Assembly (NCBI GenBank): GCA_034432155.1 | Contig: DAOUCP010000035.1 | Location: 97,371 to 161,370, forward strand | Direction: 5' to 3' | Source of the DNA: DAOUCP01 sp034432155 | Lineage (GTDB): Bacteria > Chloroflexota > Anaerolineae > Epilineales > Epilineaceae | Length of the DNA: 64,000 nucleotides | Shown here: in pieces, positions 9,558 through 16,574 of the stretch | Position numbering within the stretch: the first letter of the stretch is position 1 | Layout: every line of letters begins with the position of its first letter | The notes under the pieces: model-generated | What the model was told of the DNA's origin: nothing | Databases searched by the model: none | What the model saw: only the letters and a program-made list of their open reading frames with translations | Made by a program: the position numbers and the translations under genes

Positions 9558-10984
9558 AGCGTGATGCCCGTTGTCGCCGCCTTTGGCTGGAGCGACTGTC
9601 GCAGCTGGCGCTCGACCTCCTTGGCTTCGCCCTGGGCATTTGGCTGGCCTACGCGGTGTACCTCCGGACGGTGGTGCAGGATGCGACCGCGCCCCCCAGC
9701 GGCTTTGGGGAGTACGGCGTCGAAGTGGGACTCGGCTACCTGGTGCTGGTGCAAGTTCTCACCCTCTCGGTGGTGTTCTTCAGCGCCCGGCTTTACCACC
9801 AGCCGCGAGGAGTGTCGCGGGTGGATCTGGCGGCGCACATCCTGCGGGCCGTGTCGATTGGGATTCTCCTATCCATGGCCGTGATCAGCCTGGTGTTGCC
9901 CAGACTGGAGGTCTCGCGTCGCATCCTGGTCTACGACTGGCTTCTCACCTTCGCTCTGGTCCTCGGGCTGCGTCTTGTTCACCGGTCGGTATGGAGCAGC
10001 ATTCGAAAGCGCGGCATTGGTTGCGACCGCGTGCTGGTGGTCGGAGCCGGTACCGAGGCGCAGGACCTGCTGACGCGTATCCAGGCCCGGCCCGCCTTGG
10101 GCTACCAGGTGGTGGGCGTGGTGGCCGATGTGCCACGCTTGTCCCGCGTCCGCGGCGTGCCGATCGTCGGCCGCACGAGCCAGCTCGCGGACCTGGTCGA
10201 GCGCCTGGCGGTGGATGAGGTTCTGATTGCCCTGCCGGAGCCGTCGCGGCAACAGCTGCTGGAACTTACGAGCCAGTGTTCGCGCGAAGGTCTGTCCGTC
10301 CGCATCTATCCCGACGTGTTTCAGATCCTCGCCAGCGAGCTGCGCATGGGGCACCTGGATGGCTTGCCGCTATTAACGATGCACGACGTGGCACTCAGCG
10401 GCTGGCGTCGATCGTTGAAGCGCTTGATCGACATCGCCTTCAGCGGCACCGCCCTAGTGCTGCTCTCGCCGCTCATGCTCCTCGTCGCCATCCTGGTGAA
10501 ACTGGACTCGCCGGGCCCGGCCTTCTACGTGCAGGAACGCATGGGGCTGGACGCGCGCCCCTTTCCGATGCTGAAGTTCCGCACCATGCGGGCCGATGCC
10601 GAGCGGGATTCGGGCGCCGTCTGGGCGGTACGCGAGGATCCGCGGCGCACCCGCATTGGCCGCTGGTTGCGGCGAACGAGCATCGACGAACTGCCGCAGC
10701 TCATCAACGTGCTCCTCGGTCACATGAGCGTAGTCGGGCCGCGCCCCGAACGGCCCGAGTTCGTGCGCGAGTTCCAGCGTCAGATCCCGCGTTACATGGA
10801 GCGGCATCGCGAGAAGTCAGGCATCACCGGCTGGGCGCAGGTGAACGGGCTGCGGGGCAGCACTTCAATTGCTGAACGCACGAAATATGACCTATACTAC
10901 GTTGAGAACTGGTCCCTTCTGTTTGACTTTCGCATCATGGCACTGACAGTCCTCCAGTTCTTCCGCGATCCCAACGCTTACTGA
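9554..10984 (+). CDS. Undecaprenyl-phosphate sugar phosphotransferase (initiating glycosyltransferase)
   Basis: A 476-residue polyprenyl glycosylphosphotransferase of the WbaP/EpsE type, which starts glycan synthesis by moving a sugar-1-phosphate to undecaprenyl phosphate. The N-terminal half has four or so membrane segments followed by a CoA-binding-like Rossmann region (VLVVGAGTEAQDLLTRI). The C-terminal catalytic part shows KRLIDIAFSG, then LKFRTMRADAE, GRWLRRTSIDELPQLINVL and VGPRPERPEF. The GTG start at 9554 overlaps the preceding stop (GTGA). The frame stays open upstream to 9425 but that part overlaps the glycosyltransferase and is not needed. It ends the operon. Confidence 0.95.
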   Translation: MKRDARCRRLWLERLSQLALDLLGFALGIWLAYAVYLRTVVQDATAPPSGFGEYGVEVGLGYLVLVQVLTLSVVFFSARLYHQPRGVSRVDLAAHILRAVSIGILLSMAVISLVLPRLEVSRRILVYDWLLTFALVLGLRLVHRSVWSSIRKRGIGCDRVLVVGAGTEAQDLLTRIQARPALGYQVVGVVADVPRLSRVRGVPIVGRTSQLADLVERLAVDEVLIALPEPSRQQLLELTSQCSREGLSVRIYPDVFQILASELRMGHLDGLPLLTMHDVALSGWRRSLKRLIDIAFSGTALVLLSPLMLLVAILVKLDSPGPAFYVQERMGLDARPFPMLKFRTMRADAERDSGAVWAVREDPRRTRIGRWLRRTSIDELPQLINVLLGHMSVVGPRPERPEFVREFQRQIPRYMERHREKSGITGWAQVNGLRGSTSIAERTKYDLYYVENWSLLFDFRIMALTVLQFFRDPNAY

Positions 10985-11028
10985 CGTCTGACAAGGGCCG
11001 AACGCAGGCGGCGAGAGACCGTCGCTGT

Positions 11029-11208
11029 GGACGCCGGGCGGAGAGGAATCGCCGGTCTCGACGCCGGACGGACGGGAATCCCCGCTGTCGACGGCGGCCC
11101 GCGAGGGAGCGCAGGGGTTGACGCCGGACGGACAGGAATCCCTGGTGTCGACGGCCGGCAGAGAGGCAGCGCGGGTGTTGACGGCGGGCGAAGAGGAAGC
11201 TAGGATTA
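11029..11208. repeat. Six-copy 30-bp tandem repeat in the hrcA upstream region
   Basis: Six imperfect 30-bp units run head to tail, each beginning GACGCCGG or GACGGC and ending in TC or TT. The second and fourth units are most alike (GACGCCGGACGGAC then GGAATCCC). The 318-bp gap between the sugar transferase and hrcA is mostly this array. The unit length is a multiple of 3 and frames through it are open on both strands, but no plausible gene is seen. No CIRCE operator is present in the gap. Confidence 0.85.
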
Positions 11209-11302
11209 GTGCGCCGGCCGCGGCGCTTCGCCGGCGGCGAGCACCAGCCGAGGAGGCTGAGCGCCGACGACGGTGCCATGGGCCGCGGCCCGACGGGGAA
11301 CG

Positions 11303-12355
11303 ATGATTGCAGGCCCTCCGCCTTCGCGCGAGCTGACCGAGCGGCAAACCCGCATCCTCATGCTGGTGGTGCAAGAGCACATTCGGACCGGCCAGCCAGT
11401 GCCGTCTGCCGCTCTGGCCCGGCGTAGCGACGTTGCCGTAAGCCCGGCTACCGTCCGCGCCGAGATGGCAGCGTTGGAGGAGCTGGGGTTGCTCACCCAT
11501 CCCCATACCTCCGCCGGCCGGGTACCGACCGTTGCCGGGTATCGGTACTTCGCCGAGCACCTGCTCCGGCGGGGCACCCTGTCGGCCCAGGAACGGCGGG
11601 CCATTCGGGCCCGCTTTCTGGCCGCCGGCTGGGACCCGGAGCGCTGGATGCAGATCGCCGCGGATATGATCTCTCAGCTCTCGGGAGTGGCGGGGCTAGC
11701 CGCCGCTTTGCCCAGTATTGGCGCAGCGCTACGGCGCCTCGAGTTGGTGGACCTAGGCGGTGGCGTGGTGCAGATCGTCGTCGTCCTCGACGACGGACAG
11801 GTGCGTCAGGTGCGCTGGTGCCCGCAGCACGAATATGACCAGGAGCTCCTCGACCGGTTCAGTCGGCGGGTCAACGAGCACGTGGCCGGCTTCGCCCAGA
11901 CCGATTGGACCGGGGCCGGGTGGACAACGCCTTTCCAGGAGGAGGCTGCCCTTGCCATTCGAGAGCTGGTGAGCAGCCCCCGTCGCCGTGCCGTCCGCCC
12001 ACCGCGGCTGTACCACTCGGGGTTGGCGCGCATTGTCGAGGAGCCCGAGTTGGCGGTGAGCGGCCAGCTGCGCCACGTGGTCTCCGTCCTGGAGCATGGC
12101 GAGGGGCTGGACATCTTGGTGACCAGGCTGCGCCTTCAGGGTGCCCACGTCTTCATCGGCGGCGAGCCGCCACTGGAGGAGTGGCCCCCCATTACGCTCA
12201 TCCTGTCGCGCTTCGGAGGTCGAACCCGTCAGGATGGGCTCGTGGGTGTGGTGGGCCCAACGCGGCTGCCCTACGAGCGTGCCGTGCCGGCGGTCGAATA
12301 CGTGGCCGAACTGATGACCCATTTGCTGGCCGGCCAACCGGTCATGCCGGCGTGA
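11303..12355 (+). CDS. hrcA: Heat-inducible transcription repressor HrcA
   Basis: HrcA represses heat-shock chaperone genes by binding CIRCE inverted repeats. The 350-residue protein starts with the typical winged helix (about residues 7-85: LTERQTRILMLVVQEHI, SPATVRAEMAALEELGLL, HTSAGRVPTVAGYRYF). The central GAF-like and C-terminal parts end in YERAVPAVEYVAELM, as in the family. The ATG at 11303 has GGGGAACG just upstream; further upstream the frame runs into the 30-bp tandem repeat. It leads a string with dnaJ, prmA and an rsmE homologue, but grpE and dnaK are not between hrcA and dnaJ. No CIRCE-like pair was found here. Confidence 0.95.
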   Translation: MIAGPPPSRELTERQTRILMLVVQEHIRTGQPVPSAALARRSDVAVSPATVRAEMAALEELGLLTHPHTSAGRVPTVAGYRYFAEHLLRRGTLSAQERRAIRARFLAAGWDPERWMQIAADMISQLSGVAGLAAALPSIGAALRRLELVDLGGGVVQIVVVLDDGQVRQVRWCPQHEYDQELLDRFSRRVNEHVAGFAQTDWTGAGWTTPFQEEAALAIRELVSSPRRRAVRPPRLYHSGLARIVEEPELAVSGQLRHVVSVLEHGEGLDILVTRLRLQGAHVFIGGEPPLEEWPPITLILSRFGGRTRQDGLVGVVGPTRLPYERAVPAVEYVAELMTHLLAGQPVMPA

Positions 12356-12400
12356 CGTTGCGGCGGGCCCGCGCTCTCGCATCTGCAGACGAAGCAGCCG

Positions 12401-13516
12401 ATGAAACGCGACTACTACGAGGTGCTGGGCGTCGACCGCAGGGCCACCAGCGACGAGATTCGCCAGGCCTACCGGCGCCTGGCCCGGCAGCATCATCCGG
12501 ACGTCCGGGGGAACGAACCGGGGGCCGAGGCGCGCTTCAAGGAGATCAACGAGGCCTACGAGGTGCTGCGTGATCCCGAACGACGAGCCCTGTACGATCG
12601 GTATGGCCACGCCGGCTTGGACTCCCGCACGGCTGCCGACGCCGGCTATCCGTTCAGCGATCTGGGGGACATCTTCGACCAGCTGTTCGGTTTCGGGTCG
12701 CGACCGCGCCCTCGGAGCCGACCTGCCGTCGAGCGCGGTCAGGATCGGCGCGTCCGACTGCGACTGGATTTGCCCGAGGCGGGCTTCGGAGTCACGCGGA
12801 CGATCGAGGTGGATCGCTTCGAGCGCTGCGAAGCGTGCGGCGGCACGGGTGCCGAACCGGGTAGCGGCTCGGTGATCTGCAGCACATGTCAAGGTCAGGG
12901 TGAGATCCGCCGCGCCCAGGAGGTGCTCTTCGGCAGATTCGTTACATCCCAGACCTGCCCCCAGTGCCGCGGCGAGGGCCAGGTGATCGGCACGCCCTGC
13001 GCCACTTGCCGAGGGGATGGCCGGATCCTGAAGCGTCGCCGCCTGGAGGTGGACATTCCGCCCGGCATTGAGGACGGCATGCAGATTCGGTTGACCGGCG
13101 AGGGCGACGCGGGGCTGCGGGGTGGTCCGCATGGCGACCTGTTTGTGGTCGTCGAGGTCGCACCCCACCCCTTGTTCGAGCGGCAGGGCGGTGATTTGCA
13201 CCTCGTGGTGCGCATCAATCCCGCCGAGGCGGCACTGGGCAGCGCCATCGAGGTGCCAACGTTGGACGGTGCCACCACGCTGGTCGTTCCTGCCGGCACG
13301 CAGACCGGCGACACGGTGGTCGTGGAGGGCAAGGGAGTGCACCGTTTGGGCAGCGAGCGGCGCGGTAACCTGGTGGTCACCGTCCAGGTCATCACGCCCA
13401 CCAAGCTCAGCCGCGAGGAGCGCCGCCTCTTCGAGCAGTTGCGGCTGAGCCTGCCGTCGGCCCAGGTGGTCGACCGTCGGAGTGTGTGGGAGCGCGTTCG
13501 CGAGCGGCTGGGGTGA
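12401..13516 (+). CDS. dnaJ: Chaperone protein DnaJ
   Basis: A 371-residue type I J-protein that stimulates the ATPase of DnaK and delivers unfolded substrates. The J domain (residues 1-70) has the HPD motif at 32-34. A short Gly/Phe region is followed by four CxxCxGxG zinc-binding repeats at about 144-213 (CEACGGTG, CSTCQGQG, CPQCRGEG, CATCRGDG), all intact. The two beta-barrel substrate-binding domains and a C-terminal tail follow. It lies 45 bp after hrcA and overlaps prmA by 4 bp. The partner dnaK and grpE are not in this window. Confidence 0.97.
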   Translation: MKRDYYEVLGVDRRATSDEIRQAYRRLARQHHPDVRGNEPGAEARFKEINEAYEVLRDPERRALYDRYGHAGLDSRTAADAGYPFSDLGDIFDQLFGFGSRPRPRSRPAVERGQDRRVRLRLDLPEAGFGVTRTIEVDRFERCEACGGTGAEPGSGSVICSTCQGQGEIRRAQEVLFGRFVTSQTCPQCRGEGQVIGTPCATCRGDGRILKRRRLEVDIPPGIEDGMQIRLTGEGDAGLRGGPHGDLFVVVEVAPHPLFERQGGDLHLVVRINPAEAALGSAIEVPTLDGATTLVVPAGTQTGDTVVVEGKGVHRLGSERRGNLVVTVQVITPTKLSREERRLFEQLRLSLPSAQVVDRRSVWERVRERLG

Positions 13517-14412
13517 GTGAGTCGGCCGGCACCCTCATCGAGCTGAGCGTCGAAGTCGACGGCGAGGCCGCGGAGGCGGTGGCCGAGCTGTTCGAGCGCT
13601 ACGGTGGTGGCGCCGTCGTGCACACCGAGGTCACCGCAGGGCCCGACGATGGCGCCAACCTGGCGGTGCCGATTACCCACGTCCGAACGTACCTCCCAGC
13701 CGACGACGTCGAAGCGCGCGCCCGACTCGAGCTCGGCTTGTGGTATCTCGGCCGGCTCCGGCCTATTCCCGAAGCCACCATCCGTCAGCTGTCGCCGACC
13801 GACTGGGCCGAGGCCTGGAAGGAGCGCTACGTGCCGCAACGAATCGGTCGGCACTGCCTGGTGGTGCCTTCTTGGTGCCACGTCGAGCCGGCGCCGAGCG
13901 ATCGCGTCATCGTGCTGGACCCGGGCATGTGCTTCGGAACCGGCCTGCACCCGACCACGCGACTCTGCCTGGCCTCGTTGGAGGACCTGGTCCGGCCTGG
14001 CGACCACGTTTTGGACGTGGGCACAGGGAGCGGCATTCTGGCGATTGCGGCAGCCAAGATGGGTGCTGGCCATGTGGTGGCTCTGGACATCCAGCGCGAG
14101 GCGGTGGACACCGCGAGGGCCAATGCGCAGCGCAACGGCATCGAGCTTGCGACATTCGTGGGCGAGACCTGGGAGTTGCCAGCGCAGGTGTTCGATGTCC
14201 TGGCCGCCAACTTACTGGCCGGGACCATTGTCACCCTGGCCCCCGAGTTCGCTCGTCGGCTGGTGCCAGGAGGCCGACTCGTGGCCTCCGGCATCCTCGT
14301 TGACCAAGGCCCACAGGTCGCCGAGGCCTTGCGCGCCGCCGGCTTTCGCATTGCGGCTGAGCCTTGCAGCGGGGACTGGCTGGCCCTGGTGGCGGTGAGG
14401 CCCGAAAGCTGA
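13513..14412 (+). CDS. prmA: Ribosomal protein L11 methyltransferase PrmA
   Basis: A SAM-dependent methyltransferase that modifies ribosomal protein L11 (299 residues). The SAM-binding motif I is VLDVGTGSGILAIAAAKMG, followed by the acidic VALDIQREAVDTARANA. The catalytic-site motif is DVLAANLLAGTI, and GMCFGTGLHPTTRLCL precedes the SAM domain as in PrmA. The GTG at 13513 overlaps the dnaJ stop (GTGA) and fits the length of the family better than the open frame from 13486. The order dnaJ-prmA-rsmE is common in bacteria, which supports the assignment. Confidence 0.95.
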   Translation: MSESAGTLIELSVEVDGEAAEAVAELFERYGGGAVVHTEVTAGPDDGANLAVPITHVRTYLPADDVEARARLELGLWYLGRLRPIPEATIRQLSPTDWAEAWKERYVPQRIGRHCLVVPSWCHVEPAPSDRVIVLDPGMCFGTGLHPTTRLCLASLEDLVRPGDHVLDVGTGSGILAIAAAKMGAGHVVALDIQREAVDTARANAQRNGIELATFVGETWELPAQVFDVLAANLLAGTIVTLAPEFARRLVPGGRLVASGILVDQGPQVAEALRAAGFRIAAEPCSGDWLALVAVRPES

Positions 14413-14426
14413 ACACGCCGTCGCTG

Positions 14427-15146
14427 GTGCCGCGCCTGTTTGTGCCGGCGGGCAGCATCGTCGGCGGGAGACTCACACTGCGCGGGACGGACGCGGCTCG
14501 GGCCGTGGCGCGCGGAGTGCAGCCCGAAGGCGAACTAATAGCTTTGGACAACTCGGGTTGGGAGACCGTTGTCCGCGTGGAGGGCTGCAGCGCCGACCTG
14601 TGCACCGGCGTCGTCTCCGGGCGTCGCCTTTCGCCCGAGCCGCGCACCAAGATCAGCCTGTACCATGCGCTCCTCCATCCAGCCGACTACCGCCGGCTCA
14701 TCATCGAGGGCACGGCACTCGGCGTGGTGGCGTTTGTGCCGCTCGTCTCGGATCGCTGTGAACTACGCCGCCTGGACTATGGGGTCACGGCGGAGCCCGC
14801 GAACCACTGGACGGTTGTCGCTCGTGACGCGGCGGAGATTCACGGTCGCGGTCGCTGCCCCGTACTGGCGCCGCCGATGCTCTACGATCAGGCGTTGGAT
14901 GCCTGCCAGGTGAGCAGCCTGGCGTTGCTCCTATGCCCCGGCGGAAAGCCGCTGGCCAAGACCCTCGAAGGACGCCCCTTCTCGGTGGACGTCCTCTGTC
15001 CGCCGCCCAGCGGCTTCTCGGAGGCTGAGGTACGACGTGCCCAGAGCCGCGGTCTGGTGCTCACCGACTGGCCACGTGCCGGCATCGATCCGGTGGCGCC
15101 TGGCCTGGCGGTGGTGCGGGCCATCCTGTCGCTGACGGAAAGTTGA
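14427..15146 (+). CDS. rsmE: RsmE-family 16S rRNA (U1498-N3) methyltransferase homologue, divergent active site
   Basis: A 239-residue protein with the RsmE layout: an N-terminal PUA-like barrel beginning with PRLFVPAGSI and a SPOUT-type C-terminal domain. The mid-region KISLYHALLHPADYRRLI and the A-rich/Arg stretch with PVLAPP fit the family. The two SAM-knot motifs expected in RsmE (GPEGGF and a GxRILRxETA-like end) are not recognisable. In their places stand CPPPSGFSEAEV and WPRAGIDPVAPGLAVV. It may be a diverged enzyme or a non-catalytic relative. The GTG at 14427 matches the normal RsmE N-terminus and lies 14 bp after prmA. Its stop overlaps the -35 box of the next promoter. Confidence 0.75.
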   Translation: MPRLFVPAGSIVGGRLTLRGTDAARAVARGVQPEGELIALDNSGWETVVRVEGCSADLCTGVVSGRRLSPEPRTKISLYHALLHPADYRRLIIEGTALGVVAFVPLVSDRCELRRLDYGVTAEPANHWTVVARDAAEIHGRGRCPVLAPPMLYDQALDACQVSSLALLLCPGGKPLAKTLEGRPFSVDVLCPPPSGFSEAEVRRAQSRGLVLTDWPRAGIDPVAPGLAVVRAILSLTES

Positions 15147-15172
15147 CAGCGGCCTGGCTGCGATCCTATAAT
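15143..15172 (+). promoter_or_regulatory. Consensus sigma70-type promoter (TTGACA-N18-TATAAT)
   Basis: TTGACA at 15143-15148 and TATAAT at 15167-15172 match both consensus hexamers exactly, with an 18-bp spacer. It is the best promoter in the window, 44 bp upstream of the ATG at 15216. The -35 box overlaps the stop codon of the rsmE homologue. Confidence 0.85.
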
Positions 15173-15215
15173 CCTCGTTTGCGCGCCGCATGCCCGAGCG
15201 AGCTCTTCCCCGGAA

Positions 15216-15965
15216 ATGCCGAAACCAATCGACACGCCTGAATACTGGCTGGAATCGTTCACACCCACAAGCCACGAGCTGGACCACGTCTACGAGCGCG
15301 TTCTGGAAGCGGGCCGCCCGGCGGAGTTGGAGCAGTTGGCCCGGGAGCTGATCCGCTACCACGTGGACCGGATCACGCAAGCTCACCGCGCCAGTGCCAG
15401 TGGCGGCGTTCTGTATCGGCCGGCCGATCGATACACCGTCGGCCAGAAGGTGGTCTTCCCGATCCTGGAAGGCGCCGTGGGGACGGTCGATCGGGTGCGG
15501 CCGGGCAACAATCCGCACTACGGCCCGTATGAGGTCATTCGAGTCAAACTGCCCGGTGGCAGCCGCGAGTTCGCCGCCGGCCTGCAGACCGAACATGCCC
15601 TCAACCAGCAGCTGGGCGAGGTCGACCCCGAGGCCATTGCGGAGCGCTTCGCCGATCTCGTGACTCATCAGCTGCGCGAGATCCTGGGCGCCGATGCGGA
15701 GTGGGTCTCCCAGGGCGATCGCTGGGTCATCCGAGCCCTTCTGCCGGAAATCAACATGGGGCACTGCAACCTGGCCGAAGCCGTCCTGCTCTTGAGCGGC
15801 AATCCGTTGCCGGCGTCTGAGATCCTGCCGGAGCTGGGGGTCGATGAGAGCGCCCCTCTGGAAGCCTGGTCGATGGCCCTGGACCTGGCACTCGCTGCCG
15901 ATGATCGTTTCCGCAACGTAGGCACCATCGATGCGCCGCTCTGGGCGCTCAAGGCGGCCTACTAG
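15216..15965 (+). CDS. Predicted nucleic-acid-binding protein with a HARE-HTH-like C-terminus
   Basis: A 249-residue cytoplasmic protein of unknown function. Residues about 70-125 look like a small SH3/KOW-type barrel (YTVGQKVVFPILEGAVGTV, then NNPHYGPYEVIRV). The C-terminal 70 residues fit the pattern of a HARE-HTH domain, the fold of the RNA polymerase delta subunit: CNLAEAVLLLSGNPLPASEI, then LAADDRFRNVGT and LWAL. This suggests DNA or RNA binding. It is transcribed from a perfect consensus promoter and is followed by another helix-turn-helix candidate. The domain calls are by pattern recognition only. Confidence 0.65.
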   Translation: MPKPIDTPEYWLESFTPTSHELDHVYERVLEAGRPAELEQLARELIRYHVDRITQAHRASASGGVLYRPADRYTVGQKVVFPILEGAVGTVDRVRPGNNPHYGPYEVIRVKLPGGSREFAAGLQTEHALNQQLGEVDPEAIAERFADLVTHQLREILGADAEWVSQGDRWVIRALLPEINMGHCNLAEAVLLLSGNPLPASEILPELGVDESAPLEAWSMALDLALAADDRFRNVGTIDAPLWALKAAY

Positions 15966-16079
15966 TGCCCCGCCGGGCGCGTCGTCTCGATGACGGCATG
16001 ACGAGCCAAGACCGCCGCAGCGGCGACGACCAACTTGGCTCGGAAACCGCCGATCGGCCAGAGAAGAGCTGAAACGCCG

Positions 16080-16514
16080 ATGCACCCGTACGTCGACGTC
16101 CATACGCCATTTGCCATCGACCTCGAGTGGTGGCGAAGCCGGCATCGCCGACTGGAGCAAATCCTCGCCGACATGCTCAGCGAAAGCGACCCGGGAGCAT
16201 TCGATGGTCCACCCATGGACTATGTCGACCCCGACACGGCGGAAGTCCATCAGCTGCCGCCCTTGTGGGTTCGCGTGCTCGTGGAGCGAGCCCCCAAGCC
16301 CGACTACCTAGACCCCGCCATTCCCCTCGCCACCGCGGTCCTGCGTACGCTTATCGAGAACCTCAATCGCCCGATGACGGCGACGGAAATCTATCGTCGC
16401 ATCAGCCGCACCAGCCCGGAGACCATTCTGCGCCTGCTGCGCGCTGCCGAGGAGCAGTACGGAATCATTCCGATTGTCGGCCAGACGAAGCCACGCCAGA
16501 AGCCGCGGCGCTAG
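16080..16514 (+). CDS. Small protein with a C-terminal winged-helix-like segment
   Basis: A 144-residue protein of unknown function. The N-terminal half is acidic with many Pro and aromatic residues. Residues about 85-130 look like a winged helix (NRPMTATEIYRRISRTSPET, then ILRLLRAAEEQYGI), and the tail is basic. The ATG at 16080 was chosen over a start at 16035, which adds only a basic low-complexity stretch. It lies 114 bp downstream of the HARE-HTH-like gene and probably shares its promoter. Similar neighbouring predicted DNA-binding domains suggest that the two proteins act together. Confidence 0.6.
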   Translation: MHPYVDVHTPFAIDLEWWRSRHRRLEQILADMLSESDPGAFDGPPMDYVDPDTAEVHQLPPLWVRVLVERAPKPDYLDPAIPLATAVLRTLIENLNRPMTATEIYRRISRTSPETILRLLRAAEEQYGIIPIVGQTKPRQKPRR

Positions 16515-16574
16515 GCATTCCTGAAGGCGGCGCCGCCGGGCAAGCGGCGATCGGCTCGCACCGTCCAGCCTGCG

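Noticed and set aside
11029..11208. CRISPR array
   Set aside because: The 30-bp units are directly adjacent without unique spacers, so this is a tandem repeat, not CRISPR. No cas gene is present in the window.
10985..11302. CIRCE operator upstream of hrcA
   Set aside because: No GCACTC-N9-GAGTGC pair is present in this gap or elsewhere that I could see.
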